This document shows, piece after piece, positions 46,672 through 58,971 of a stretch of DNA of 64,000 nt. Each line of letters opens with the position of its first letter. Position 1 is the first letter of the stretch. The DNA is from Ailanthus altissimus (lineage: Eukaryota > Streptophyta > Magnoliopsida > Sapindales > Simaroubaceae), in NCBI GenBank assembly GCA_946807835.1, contig OX327683.1:253001-317000 (forward strand), written 5' to 3'. The translations under genes were made by a program, and so were the position numbers. The notes beneath the pieces are model-generated. The model saw only the letters and a list, made by a program, of their open reading frames with translations. It did not search any database and was not told the DNA's origin.

Positions 46672-49185
46672 ATGGCGTGGAGAGGACAATTGTCGAGAAA
46701 TATTAAGGAGCTGAGGATTTTGCTCTGCCAGTCTTCGCCTTCTAGCTCTGCCACTAGGTATTTATATCGTTTTATATTTTTTATTAATCAAATTTATTTA
46801 TTTATTTGTGTTTTTGTTTAATCTATTATTATTATTATTTGCATTTGGGTTAACGGTTGGTTATGCTAATTTTAGTTTATTTTCATTGTCATTTTAGTGG
46901 ATCACCAGCTTTGCTCTTGATTGTTCTTTAGCATCTCTTATTCTCTGATTGAACAGTGAAAAGGGTTTAGAAATTATGGGGTTTATTTAGAGATATATGA
47001 GATGCTAGTGTCATTGCCACTCATGGGGCTGCTTCGAGATATTTGAAATCTGATAGCATACACGAAAATGAAGATGAATAGAGACTATGCTTTACTATTG
47101 AGCTCACTCTATGTGTTTTTGGTGGTTTAGAATTATTGAGTGATTTTGAGGACTATTTTTATTATGAAGTGTTTGCGATACACTTGTTTGTTTTGGTAAT
47201 TGCTAATTGGACGGCAAAGGGGTACAAAGTACTTGGTTTTTTCATATGTTGATGTTGTTTTATTTAATGTATATAGATCGTTTGTTGAGAAGAACTACAA
47301 GGAGTTAAAGACTGCAAACCCCAAACTACCAATCTTGATCCGTGAATGCAGGGGGATTGAGCCCCAGTTATGGGCAAGATATGGTATATTTCTTTCCTTT
47401 TATCTTTTTCATGTCATATTTAATTCTCTTTTCATTGGACACTGGCATTCAAAGTATTTTTCATATTTCAAGATAAATTCGTGATAAGCCCAATGTCCAG
47501 TAGCATCCAAATTGCTAGTCAAAATGCACATGCATTTCATGCACTAATTTTGTTATGGTTATTTTTATATGTTTAAATGAAAGCTTTTCTATTTCTTTCT
47601 GAAAGAAACAATAGAATCTATGAAATTTTAAAGGAGAAAAGAGGATAAATTGCTGTGGTTAAACATATCTGTTTGTTACCTCTAGTCCTACGAATATGTA
47701 TGGTGACCATATAACCGTAGAGATGTTCCAAATCTATTTGTTTTTTTAGACCAAAAGCAATTAGATATACCAGATGCTTTTGCAAACATAAGAAGATGTC
47801 TTGAACAGGTATTGCATGCGCATTTATATAGGATAAAGACTTCTTGAGAGATTTTGTGATCTTGGAAGATGAATTTTGGTCTCTGGGCCTTGTGAGTCTC
47901 CTATGACAAAAAACCAAGGTTGATGCGGGGAAGGATACCTCCATAAACAGCATTTATTATAGATAGCAGCTTTAGTGGCTCGTTTCAGCTTCCCTCAGCA
48001 AACAGAATGAGCCATGACCTTATTGGATGCTGGTCATTGTGTGCTGTATATGCAACCTTCTTTAGTACCGAACAGGCTTTTGCCCTTGTGATAATCTTGT
48101 CATTGTTGCATGCCATGTTCTGGTTAATCATTTTCCGATAACTTGTTAAACAACCAACTGTATATCTCAACCAGTAGAATTATTGTATGCATTACAGTAT
48201 GAGTCAGTGTTATAGCCAAATGAAAAGGAATCAGCCTTTCCTACTTGAGGTAATAAATTCTCCTCTTTAGAAAAAGGTTTTCATATTTGATATAAGATAT
48301 GATATAAATAAGCACACACATACACACAAACACAATATTCTCGCTGTTTGTATAAATAAATAGATCAATACAATGCAAGCCATTCTTTTTCTGATCGATT
48401 CTGTAACGTGGCATTCTTAGATTTTGCTGTGCATCTAAGGGTCTCATGTCTTAGAAGAGATAACTCCTTTGTCACAAGCAAAATAGTCCTCTAAGTGCTA
48501 CCCAAGTCAGTTTTCTGTTTGAAATCCAACTCTTTTACTCTCCCATGTAGAATATTCTTTAGTGGCCAAGTCATTTTCTGTGTATAAAATCAAATTTGGC
48601 TCTCCTGGGTCTGGGTCTTGTTATTCACTGAGTGTCCTTTTTCATTCTTTCTTTTGCATTTCAAGAAACTTGCCTTCATATTATACACTTTTTGCATTGA
48701 CAGTTAGATTATTCACTTTGGGAAAACTAAGCAACATCCAGAAGTGATCCTAGTTTTTTCAGTCAAATGGTGTGACTTGGTTCATTTTGTAAATGAAACA
48801 TGTAGCTTATCTTTTCTCCTAGGCTTTCTTCTGCAGAGATGGATTATCATCGTTGTTGTTATAATTATGGTCCCAATGCTTGTAATGATGAAACTCCTGA
48901 CTTGCTCATATTTTATGCTACTTGACAATGATTGCATGCATTACCATACAGTAATCCTGAATATATATAATTCAAACTACAATAAACTGAGCTACTAGAT
49001 CCCTTGCAACTTTGGCATTTTGCCTTTTTACTCGAAACTTTGTTTTGTCTCTTATCGATGGTAACTCTTATATCTACACAGATCTGGGTGTAGAGAAGGG
49101 CATTTGTTTGGAAGGTTTGAATGAGTCACAGATCTCAAAGGCACTTGAAGACCTTGTCAAAGCTGGGGAATCCCTTAAGGCCTGA
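46672..49185 (+). CDS. NDUFA2: NADH dehydrogenase 1 alpha subcomplex subunit 2 (complex I B8 subunit)
   Basis: Three exons, 46672-46757, 47277-47383 and 49082-49185, total 297 nt and 98 residues; Arabidopsis B8 is about 97. The protein reads [20 protein letters not shown], then [40 protein letters not shown] and [20 protein letters not shown]. The ECRG..P.LWARY.LG pattern is the thioredoxin-like fold typical of this accessory subunit of mitochondrial complex I. Intron 2 is 1.7 kb and contains no gene I recognise. The ATG is the first in frame after a GAA-rich leader. It lies next to the eRF1 copy, as At5g47890 lies next to At5g47880 (from memory). Confidence 0.95.
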
Positions 49186-50346
49186 TATTACTGCTCTGTG
49201 AGCCATATTAAATGGAATAAAAGTATTTGTTTGGAAAGCCTATCTTTGACAATATGCTCTTTCATTTTAGCAATCATTTTGTATGTTCCCTCCGAAAATT
49301 ACTGATTGACAGTTGAATACTCAGCATTGTTATCCTGTATTTTGATCATTGCTTGAATTAGTCTCTTTTTACTCTCACAACATCCATGACTTTCAGTACT
49401 AATGTGATACCAAAATTGTCACAATTCTATGTTGAACCTTTGGTTTGGATTTATAGGCCTGTACGTCGGGTTTTATATTTCATGCATCTCAGATATTCTC
49501 TCTATTTGCTCGTTTCATCGAGCTCCAGAAAACTTGTTTTGTGTAGTTATTGCCAATCTATGAATGTTTGAAGTTATGTATTGTAGATTTTGAAGAAATT
49601 CAAGTTCCAGGACAGTTAGATTAGGAGAAATTTAAATGAATATGCATCTTAAACTGTTAAATTGTGATAATTGAGTTGCTTAGATCTTTTAGCTAAAGCC
49701 TTGGAGTTATGATCAATGTGGAAGTTCATTAGGTAAATCTGCAGTACACAATTTTATTGAACCCAGATAAGTAATTTTTCTTATATAATATAATCAATAC
49801 TTGAGTTGAGTAGAAAAGAGTTTAAAAAGTTGAGATCTATCTCATTTAATTCAATGGTTATTGAAAAATTGAGATTTATTTCGTTTAATTCAATGGTTAT
49901 TGATAATTACCATTTGAATACCGTAATTTCATAAAAGTTTTCGTATTTTAAATTTATTCATTTTTTTTAAAAAAAATTGAAAATTATAGCAAATAATTTG
50001 AGATTAATAAGAAAAAAATATTGAATCATTTTTTTGTAAAAGTAATATTGCACCTTTTTTTTGGGTTGAGTAATATTGTAATTTTCAATTTTAATGGTAT
50101 ATTTTTTATTTTAAATAATATTTATTGAATAAAAACATTATTATCAAAATCAGTGCGGCTGTGCGCTATCCAAAAACAAATTAATTTTTTAATTAAAAAA
50201 TAAAATAGAATAAAGAAAGGGTTTAGGCGTGGGGACTTCAGTTTTTGAGGCCAAAGGGGAAGGAAAAAGAAAAACCCTAACTCAAAACATATGCTTAATG
50301 ACTGTAACCTCTCTGGACAGAGTCGTGAAAATTTGAACTGAAAAAA
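49186..50346. other. Spacer between NDUFA2 and ASHR2
   Basis: NDUFA2 3' flank, then AT-rich DNA. A ~40-bp segment containing TTTAATTCAATGGTTATTGA is tandemly duplicated near 49,832-49,902. The last ~130 bp is the ASHR2 leader and promoter. Confidence 0.5.
50272..50280 (+). promoter_or_regulatory. Telo-box in the ASHR2 upstream region
   Basis: AAACCCTAA lies 67 bp before the ASHR2 ATG, inside the probable leader or core promoter. Confidence 0.45.
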
Positions 50347-51534
50347 ATGTCGGCGTCGGAGGAATGCCCATTAACAATTGCAGAGATAGAGGGAAGAGGC
50401 AGAGCTTTAGTATCCACACAACCACTAAAAGCCGGCCAAATCATCCTCAGGGATTCCCCCATTGTCCTCTACTCGGCTCTCCCTTTCACCAATCCCCATA
50501 ATCCATCTTCTTCCTATTGCCACCATTGCTTCAGAACCTTACAATCGTCGTCGTCGTCATTTTCGATTTGCCCTTCTTGTTCATCACCCTTCTGCAGCGT
50601 CTGCCTGACGTCATCGTCGTCGTCGTCCCACTCTCCTTACATCTGCCAAGCCCTCACTCTTCTCAAAACCCGCCAGGATTTGCCGCTTGAACGACAAGTC
50701 CAAGCCCGGTTTCTGATCGCGGCGTATAATTTAGCACTTGTTAATCCCACCCAGTTCCAGCTTTTGCTTTCTCTACAAGGCTACGTCTCTAGTAATGATG
50801 ATTCGTCTGCCCATTTTCTTCACTCGCTTATCTCATCTCTTTGCCCACCTCCTTGTGCTATGCCTTCGGTTGAGCTTACGGCTGCTTTGCTCGCCAAGGA
50901 CAGGCTCAATGCGTTTGGATTAATGGAACCCTTTTGTGAGGATCGCGATGGGGAGAGATCGGTTCGTGCTTATGGGATTTATGCGAAGGCATCGTTCTTC
51001 AATCACGATTGCCTGCCAAATGCTTGTAGATTTGACTATGTGGACGCTGGAGGGGAAAATAATACGGATATTGTTGTTAGGATGATTCACGATGTTCCCC
51101 AAGGGAGGGAGATTTGTTTGAGTTATTTTCCGGTTAATTTGGATTACTCCACTAGACAGAAGAGATTGCTGGAGGACTATGGATTTGCTTGTGACTGTGA
51201 TCGGTGCAAGGTCGAAGCTAATTGGTCTGACAATGAGAATGTCAATAACAATGATAAGGGTTCTAATGATGATGAGGGTGGGCACGAGGAGGAGGAGGAG
51301 ATGATGGATGAGGATGAGCAAATGGCAACATCTGAGGGTGAAAATGGTGGCGACAGTGATTTTCCTCATGCTTATTTCTTTATGAGATACATGTGTAATA
51401 GAAATAATTGTTGGGGCACATTGACTCCATTGCCTCCTGCTACCCTGTCTACTGTCATGGAGTGTAATGTATGCGGAAGTCTAAAGAATGATGATGCTAT
51501 TGGAGGAGAAGACACCGTTGGCATGGATGACTAG
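50347..51534 (+). CDS. ASHR2: SET-domain protein with MYND-type zinc finger, ASHR2-like
   Basis: A single-exon gene of 395 residues; Arabidopsis ASHR2 (SDG39) is about 398 and also intronless, from memory. The SET start EIEGRGRALVSTQPLKAGQI lies at residues 13-32. A MYND-like zinc site uses Cys58, 61, 75, 78, 83 and 86 within a Ser-rich segment. The SET core FFNHDCLPNACRF is at 217-229 and EICLSYFPVNLDYSTRQKRL at 255-274. A post-SET cysteine cluster CDCDRC lies at 282-287. An acidic Asp/Glu/Asn-rich insert (~294-335) precedes a C-terminal segment with more cysteines (CNRNNCWG, CNVCG). The split-SET plus MYND layout is the SMYD type of protein-lysine methyltransferase; substrate unknown. The NHxCxPN motif for S-adenosylmethionine binding is intact. 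Confidence 0.93.
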   Translation: MSASEECPLTIAEIEGRGRALVSTQPLKAGQIILRDSPIVLYSALPFTNPHNPSSSYCHHCFRTLQSSSSSFSICPSCSSPFCSVCLTSSSSSSHSPYICQALTLLKTRQDLPLERQVQARFLIAAYNLALVNPTQFQLLLSLQGYVSSNDDSSAHFLHSLISSLCPPPCAMPSVELTAALLAKDRLNAFGLMEPFCEDRDGERSVRAYGIYAKASFFNHDCLPNACRFDYVDAGGENNTDIVVRMIHDVPQGREICLSYFPVNLDYSTRQKRLLEDYGFACDCDRCKVEANWSDNENVNNNDKGSNDDEGGHEEEEEMMDEDEQMATSEGENGGDSDFPHAYFFMRYMCNRNNCWGTLTPLPPATLSTVMECNVCGSLKNDDAIGGEDTVGMDD

Positions 51535-52267
51535 TTGAAGTCCTAGTATTTTTGTAAGTCTTACATTTCTCTGTTTCTATTATGATTTTATATGTACTTT
51601 CAATATTGATTCGAAAGCTTGAGCTATATAAAAAAAAAAGATATTGAGTTATAATTCAGCTCATAGATGGACATACCGGATTTACAGTGTCTACTATGGA
51701 CAAGGATTAAAAATTATTTTGTTCAATTGCAATGAAAATCTCAAATAGTTCTAGGAAAGTGAAACTAGCTAAATATTGCAGGTGGCAGATGAGTAGTGAC
51801 CATAAACTACCATTAGATAAAAAATGATGGCGGAGTGATAAGGGTTTGTCTTAGAGTCATTACCCCATTGCTCTGCAAATTTGGTCTGTTTGGGTAATTA
51901 AGTTGTTCTTTTTCAAGCTAATTGGTAGTCAAGTGTTATGGCACTGCTAGATCACTTATCATACCATATCATCATGCATATGGCAGTTTGAAATCCCATT
52001 TGAATTGGAAAAATTGGGTATCAAAGAGAGTAGTACTTTGTACATTTTGAGTTAATCTGACCATTTGATTGGGTATCATGCCCTTACTATGGTGGGTGTA
52101 TTTATGTAGAATTATATAATGCGCAAGAACATTACACCTATAATATTATATTATACTGTTTTGCTACAAAATTAAACGTTATCATGTTAATGTTAAGAAC
52201 GCTATCAAATATTAGAAAACTCAAGTAGGGAAAACAAATTAATAAGGATAGATATATATGGCAGAAT
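51535..52267. other. ASHR2 3' flank
   Basis: 3'UTR and AT-rich spacer up to the left terminal repeat of the MULE. No gene seen. Confidence 0.5.
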
Positions 52268-53289
52268 CCATAGCACCATTTTTTGTACATAATTTTTAGC
52301 ACAATTTTATAACTCTTAAATTGTTAATTTTTCAATGGTTATGATATAAAGTGATGTGGCATTTCTTTTCTTTTTTTAAAAAAATCATTTAATTAAGAGT
52401 GGACCCACTGCTCAATTAAATACTCTATTCTCTCTCCTCTTTGTTCTCTCCTATGTGCGCTTACACTCTCTTTTTCTCTTGTCTTAATTTTTTCTTAACT
52501 CTTTATATTCATGCATTCTTAATTATTAATTTTTTTTTCTTGAATAGAAACAAATAAAATAACTTTTGAAAATTCTAAATTAACCTTGATTCAATATAAT
52601 TTTTAATTTTAATATTTTTTCTATACTCATAATTGTTTTTAGAGTAACCATCATTCAGCTCTTTCTCCGTCTTCTTTTACATGCATAATTTATTTGGATG
52701 ATGTATTTTAAAAAGATCTAATCATGAAACCTTTAACAAATATGCTGAGCAACCTTTTGTAACAAACTTTTGCTTACTGCCACCAAGAATATCAATAGTC
52801 TTTTACAATTACCTAATGAACAATATTAAAATATTAAATGAAGAAAAGGGAAAAAAAATGAAGCAAAACAATAAGAAAACTTACATTAGTCAATCCTCAT
52901 TATCTCTACTCAGAACTCAATTAAACTCTAATGATTCTCCGTTCTCAAAAACTTTGACAAAAATAAATAAGAGTTAAAATAGCATAAAATTAAATGATCA
53001 TTCAAACAAATCAAATTACTTCTTACCTTGGTTAATTGATTTTTTTTTTCTTTTGGATTTGAAGGAAAAATTTGTTTGTCATGTCCCAACTTTAGGCATG
53101 AAGCACTCTCTTTTCCTTTTGCTTAGGGGTAACTCAATTTCACTTTTTAATTTGCTAGAGCTATTAACATCTTTCTTTCCACCCTTGGTTTGTAAGTTAT
53201 TTGGATCTAAGAGCACATTTGAGATTATTAAACATTAGCACATGAATCATTCCTTTACGTCAGTTGAATGCTTAGAAACTTCTGACAAC

Positions 53290-55560
53290 TTTTTTTTATA
53301 TTTCTTTGATAGTTTCCATGTAGTTTGTGTATGCTTCATTGAAAGTTGCAGCAATACAAGTCAATTTTGTCGCTCGTTGACACATATGAGTAAGTCTCAT
53401 TGTCCCCAATACTTCTTCATCGTAATTTTTCACCAAACCTTCTGAATCCATTATTCTGAATTTGTTCGCCACTTGTCTCCATTTTGGTAGAATAAAATGA
53501 TCTGGTATGATTTCACATATACCCTTATATCTTTGTAAATTTAACTTCACCAGGAACTCTTCAGGCTCACTAAACTTTGTTCTTACAAGGTACTTGTGAT
53601 ATTAATTGTCACATCTTTTTTCTTCAACTTTATATTGACCAACTTGACTCAATTCATGGTTAACTTTGTAGAAAATATTTCTAGTATATATAACTTGGTT
53701 GTATGTTTTAAAAGCAATTCTCCATCTTTGACAATCCAAAACTTGTGTTCAGATTCAAAATCTTCATCATTCTCTTTTCCCATGATCTTCTTTAAAGCTT
53801 GCTCATATTTGATAGCAAACTTTCTAAGATTTGTTGTTGATGTAACAAAGCCATCAAGAAAAGCCTTACTGCCCTCACTACGCCCAATAGTATTCATTCC
53901 AGCAAAAAATATACCACAGTTATAAATAGGCACCCAGGAAGCACATATTTCATAGAGATGATTCAACCATTGATTATTTTCTAATAAAATTTTCAAAATC
54001 AGTCTTCCAAATTTTATTCAAACTCCTTAATCCTGTATATGGACATAATACGCTTTTTTTTATAGCACCTTTGAATTTTGACTTTCTAAAATACACAATG
54101 AGACAATTTTTCAGCAAACTTCTTCTTAATGTGCCAAAGGCATAAGCAATGATGAGTTTTTGGAATAACTTTGGTGATTGCTCCTATGATTGCCAAGTCT
54201 TTATCAGTAAGGATAGAACTAGAATGACGTCCTCCCATAGCTTCAAGCCATGTCTCAAACAACCACACAAAAGTTATCTCTGTCCCATTTTGTAACAATT
54301 TACATCTAAATTGTATTGATTGTAAATGATGATTCATGCCTGTGAATGGTGGGAAAGCAATATCATACTTATTTGTTCTATAAGTCATGTCAAATATGAC
54401 TATTTCCCCAAAATAATGGTAAGCCATACAAGAGTCCACCCAAAAGAAATTAATTTCCCTCCCATTCTCATCACATTGAATTAGGGGTGGGCAAAAAATC
54501 GAACCGGACCCGAAAAACCGAACCGAATTGGTCGGTTCGGTTCGGTTTTTCTCTTGGTCGGTTCGGTTTTCGGTTTTTTATTTTAAAAACCGAAAAATTC
54601 GGTTCGGTTCTCAGTTCGGAAGGCCGAACCGAGAACCGAACCGAAAAAACCGAATTTAAAAAAAAATTAAAAAATTAAAAAAAAAATTAAAAAAAAAATT
54701 AAAAAAAAATTAAAAAACCGAACCGAACCGAACCGAACCGACCCAAACCGAACAAAAAATAAGCCTAAATTAAGTTTATTTTACCCAAACCGAACCGAAA
54801 AACCAAAAACCGAACCGAACCGAACCGGTTCGGTTCGGTTCGGTTTTTAATTTTTCGGTTCGATTTTCGATTTTATTTTTCAAAAACCGACCGGCTCAGT
54901 TCGGTTTTCGGTTCACACTAAAAACCGAACCGAACCAAATTTGCCCACCCCTACATTGAATTACATAAAAAAAAATACATAGGATTTTCAACTTCTTTTT
55001 TTCCTAAAGTACGTAAGAACTTATTGAGCATACCTCCATCTAGTTGCATATGCTGAACATTTCTCTAATAATTATAACAATCCCTACTGTTAAAACCAAT
55101 TATGCCGCACCAAAAATTGAATGCACTTTCCCCGAATTTGCAAATTTTCTTTTTGAAATGTTTCAATCAAATTTTTAGCTACTGTAAGCATATATTTATT
55201 TGACTTCATTTTCATTCTCCTTGCTGGGCTAATTGCTTTGTGATTGTGAGTGTCATTGAACATAGAAACTCACTATTTTTTAGACTATTTATCTTGTATA
55301 ACCTGCATTCTAGCATTGCACCCACATTTCATAGTTGAATGTCTTCTATCTCTTTTATTTACATTTTCTTTCTCGCATATCTTTGTCTCATCATTTTCTA
55401 TTTTAGTCTCATATCTCTTATTCTATGATAAATATGTCCACACACAAACTGTCTAGTATTTGAACCGCATTTAGTCTTAGTTGAAGGTCAAGTCAAAATC
55501 CAAAATACCTGTTGCGGACTCGAATCTTCATAGTGGTTTTGGACTTCTTCCATTGTTTCA
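53290..55560 (-). pseudogene. FAR1/FHY3-like MULE transposase pseudogene
   Basis: Minus-strand blocks in order: CGCNARMQVIQ and NDTHNHKAISPARR (Cys/His FAR1 DNA-binding domain, about 55,310-55,200), GGMLNKFLRTLGKKEVENPM, QCDENGREINFFWVDS, FGEIVIFDMTYRTNKYDIAF (first transposase Asp), SSSILTDKDLAIIGAI (second Asp), CLCLWHIKKKFAEKLS, SWVPIYNCGIFFAGMNTIGR, then IIPDHFILPKWRQVANKF and HMCQRATKLTCIAATFNEAY. Stops and frameshifts separate the blocks, and a MITE interrupts it between VIQ and QCDENG. The Cys/His SWIM zinc finger that normally precedes the PDHFILPKW segment seems missing: sequence jumps from FLVKLNLQRY straight to it. Most similar to the plant FAR1-RELATED group; here the flanking TIRs show a transposon, not a host transcription factor. 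Confidence 0.88.
54482..54953. mobile_element. hAT-type MITE rich in CGGTTCGGTT repeats
   Basis: Perfect 14-bp terminal inverted repeats TAGGGGTGGGCAAA / TTTGCCCACCCCTA bound a 472-bp element. CATTGAAT is duplicated on each side (54474-54481 and 54954-54961), the 8-bp duplication expected for hAT elements. The interior consists of CCGAA and TTCGG pentamer runs on both strands that pair into a long hairpin, with A-rich spacers. No coding sequence. Confidence 0.95.
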
Positions 55561-56302
55561 AGAAACAACCTTACATGTGGTGCTTGTAATTGCTCGTCAA
55601 AGTCATTGACAGTATTTGTTTCTCCACTTTTCCTAAAAATATCTCAACCACGTAAATAAGATCTAATATATTAAATCATGTATAGCCAACTCTTTATATT
55701 TGAATAGTTTTCTTTTATGATAATTATCTCTAATTGGTTAATGAATCAAAGTGAAAATTTCACAAGCTTTTGAAAAGAAGTTTGTTTACCAAGTTTTGAT
55801 TTAGCGATAATCATTTATAATTCGTTATGACTTGCAAGATTAACACACACAAAAAAGAAAAAAAAAAAAAAAGATAGAAACTATACAACATCTATATTTC
55901 TAGTTTGCATTCATAAATTAATAATCAATGGTAGATAAAAAAAATAGTAAGTTCAAATATTGAAGAAAAGCCAAAAAAAATAGAAACAACCAAAAAAATA
56001 AATAAATAAAATCTAGTTTTTTTAATATAATTAAAAATATGAATGAATAAAAAATAGCTAAAAATAATAACAGAAAAGAAAATTAAAACCATAACTTACA
56101 GGAGATATCATTTAAGGAGTAGATGATATGTCTTCTATTTTTTCTTTCTATCTTTGAAAATAGCAATAAGATCAAGAATTTGATCTTTCAATTATATTAC
56201 ACTACATCGTGTTAAGTCTTTGATGCTTGTAAGAAATGTGTGAGCAAACGAAAAGTTGAGAAAAAATAGGAAAGAGAAAAATAAAGACAAGAAGGAAAGA
56301 AA

Positions 56303-56376
56303 GTATTGGTGCAATTGGGAGAGAGAAGAAAGAGAGAGAGTATTGGTGCAATTGGGAGAGAGAAGAAAGAGAGAGA
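56303..56376. repeat. 37-bp tandem duplication next to the right MULE TIR
   Basis: GTATTGGTGCAATTGGGAGA plus AGAGAAGAAAGAGAG occurs twice in a row. Confidence 0.85.
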
Positions 56377-56522
56377 ATAGAGTATTTAATTAAGTGGTGG
56401 GTACTCTTAATTAAATGATTTTTTTTTAAAAGCCACATCACCTTAAATCATGGTCATTGAAAAATTAACAATTAAAAGTTATAAAATTATATAAAAAATT
56501 GTGTATAAAAAGTGGTGCTATT

Positions 56523-58971
56523 TCTTGGACCATAAGAGCAAGTTTTGTGTACCGAAAACATCTCTTTGGTGAAGGTTTTATAGCGAAATCATTCAATTGA
56601 GGAGGTAACTTTAGAACGAGAAAAAAAATGAAATGAGATTTAAGTATTTTTATCGATTTGGATAAACAGTAAATTTTAAAAAAGAAATTCTTTTAAGGAA
56701 GGGAGAGTTGTAATAATTGTGTATCTATAGTAACTGAGATCAAGTATTTATAAATTAGAATCAAGTTGAAATATTATGAAAAGTCTAGTGGTTAGTTTGA
56801 GAAAAAAAGAAATTTTTTGAATTTGATTGATAATTTTATAAGAGAGCTAAATGAAATTTGTCAAAAATATGAATACTTATTTTGCTCACCAAAACCCTCA
56901 TTTTAGTTAAGTCTTTAGAGAAAAGAGAAAAGGAGAAAGAAGAAGAAGAAAAAATATTAGTGTTTTTAGAATTTTAAGATCTTAAAGAGCTATTTTACAG
57001 CCGTTTCTTAAAATATAATATGAACTTATTTCTTCTTCTTCCTCTCTTTTCTCTCTATGCTAAAGAAGGATTTTTATCAAAATGAGGGTTTTGAAAAGAG
57101 ATATTAAATTTTAAAAAAAAAAGAGAAAGTAGAAGAAGAAATATGGTTATAGTATATTTAGAGAAAAGGCTATGAAAGTACCATTAAGATCTTAAAATTC
57201 TCATAACATTAATAATTCTTATTCATTTTCTTCTTCTTCCTTTCTTTTCTTTCTAAGCCAAATGAATGGTTTGAACAAAATGAGGGTTTTAGAGAGAAAT
57301 AGAGATATTTATATTTTTGGCAAATCACATTTTACCTCTCTTCGAATATTATCAATTAAATCTAAATTTACTTCGGAAATCAAAGTATATATCATTATTT
57401 TTCTTTTTTTTGAGAATAAAGTATATATCATTCTTAACACATGAATAATGCTCATACGAGGCATTAGATTTTATCTACTTTAAAATCTATGTCCTAACCA
57501 CCTTTAAAATTAAGTCATTAACTTGATGGAATTAGAACATTCATTGAGCAGTCCTTAGTCTTTGAATTTTTTTCAATCAAACACTTTAGAATCATGAAAC
57601 TACCACAAAATTACTCTTTGCGCATAACTCAAACCATGACAAATCATTCAAGGCTGCAAGTATACAACAAGTATTTTATAACAATTTTATTCCAAAGTTT
57701 TTAGAATCTGTTAAACAAAATCCTAAATTGAAGCTAATTGCTTTGCCAAAATCATAACAATTCAAAAAGAATGTCTTAAATGCTTAAATTGGATATGATA
57801 TACTAGACATATAAATATCATTGTTTATAAATTGATAACTTTCTAAGATCATTTGATGTATAAGTTAAGTACAACTGGTTGAAATTGATAGGTTTTGAGA
57901 AACCAAAGTCATTATGCCAATTTGATGTAATGAGTGTGAATTATGTAATTTTTTTGAGTTATTTTAAGTGTTTTAGTTGTATGGTGATGATGATGATGAA
58001 ATGATTAATCTCCATTGATAGATTAAGGATGTTAAGATTTGTTTTATGATTGTTGAAAGATAAGTATACTAGATTTTTATTAGAATCATAGTAAACCTAT
58101 GATTTGAAATGTGTTTATTCTAAGCCAAGTCTATTTGGTATGAAATATGAATTTACATGTTTATGAATATGAGCATGGAAATACATGATATGCATGTTTA
58201 TATGAAAGTAAGTTTTCGAAGTGAAATATGTCCATGAAGTTTATTTTTTATTTTTTAGGATGCTTGAACTCGATGATTGCTTAATAAGCACCTTATGCGA
58301 TATGTTGAGTTGTGTGTTCTGTATACAATGAGTGTCTTATAAGTAAACTAAAGAAAGAGTGAGTTGTTATGTTCGTATGGTAGTATATTAGTGCATTTGG
58401 GTGTACTCATCGATGATCAGGGTGAAGATGAGGGTGTGGCATGAGCGTTCTATATGTGTGAAATCTTAACCTTACTTGCACTATTACTCTTATACAATAA
58501 TGCTGCCTAATAGTGATATTTGATGCATTATGTAATATGTGAAGTTGTACTGAGCGATGATTAAGTAAGGGTACTGCTAGCACAAGTTTTTGAAAGAATG
58601 TTGTAAGCCCTTTATTGATATATGACTTGATATGATTACAATTTCAAACCAACATGGTATATCATGTTCATATATTATATATATTTTTTTATTTGATATA
58701 TGAAAATTTAATATGTTTATTGAGTTTTATATTAGTTTATTGTGATTTTCAAGTGATTAAAGGTATGGGTGTGCTTAATGGATTTGACAAGACTTTTGTT
58801 GTAATTTGGTTCCCTAAGTAATTAGGTGTTTAGTTAGTAAACTTCTATTTTAGATAATTGATTTGCTCTTATTGTATATATGTACTCTATGTTTTGTCTT
58901 ATGTAAAATTTGATAGTATTTAGATTATGTTCCACTAAGGACGTTCCTTGTTTGATAAGGTAAGTTATCTA
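56523..58971. other. AT-rich spacer with a small inverted-repeat family
   Basis: A purine-rich word AAAATGAGGGTTTT with neighbouring GAAGAAGAAG/CTTCTTCTTC tracts occurs inverted at about 56,890 and direct at about 57,080 and 57,275, and TTTTAAGATCTTAA-like sequence occurs near 56,975 and 57,190. This may be an old foldback element. No gene seen. Confidence 0.45.

Larger units (their letters stand above)
52268..56522 (-). mobile_element. MULE with long terminal inverted repeats and a dead FAR1-like transposase
   Basis: Left end (52270-52436): ATAGCACCATTTTTTGTACA, then GTTAATTTTTCAATGGTTATG, GTGATGTGGC, ATTTAATTAAGAGTGG and ACTCTATTCTCTCTC. The right end (56368-56521) holds the reverse complement of the same words in the same order, giving imperfect TIRs of about 150-170 bp. 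Between them the minus strand codes a broken FAR1/MULE transposase. I could not define a clear 9-11 bp target duplication. Total about 4.25 kb, 472 bp of it a nested MITE. Confidence 0.85.

Noticed and set aside
48241..48447. 68-codon minus-strand frame in NDUFA2 intron 2
   Set aside because: Low-complexity intron sequence with no recognisable domain.
50920..51369. 149-codon antisense frame in ASHR2
   Set aside because: Shadow of the SET domain and the GAT/GAG-rich acidic insert.
53290..55560. A functional host FAR1-RELATED transcription factor
   Set aside because: Multiple frameshifts and stops, an inserted MITE, a missing SWIM finger and flanking MULE TIRs.
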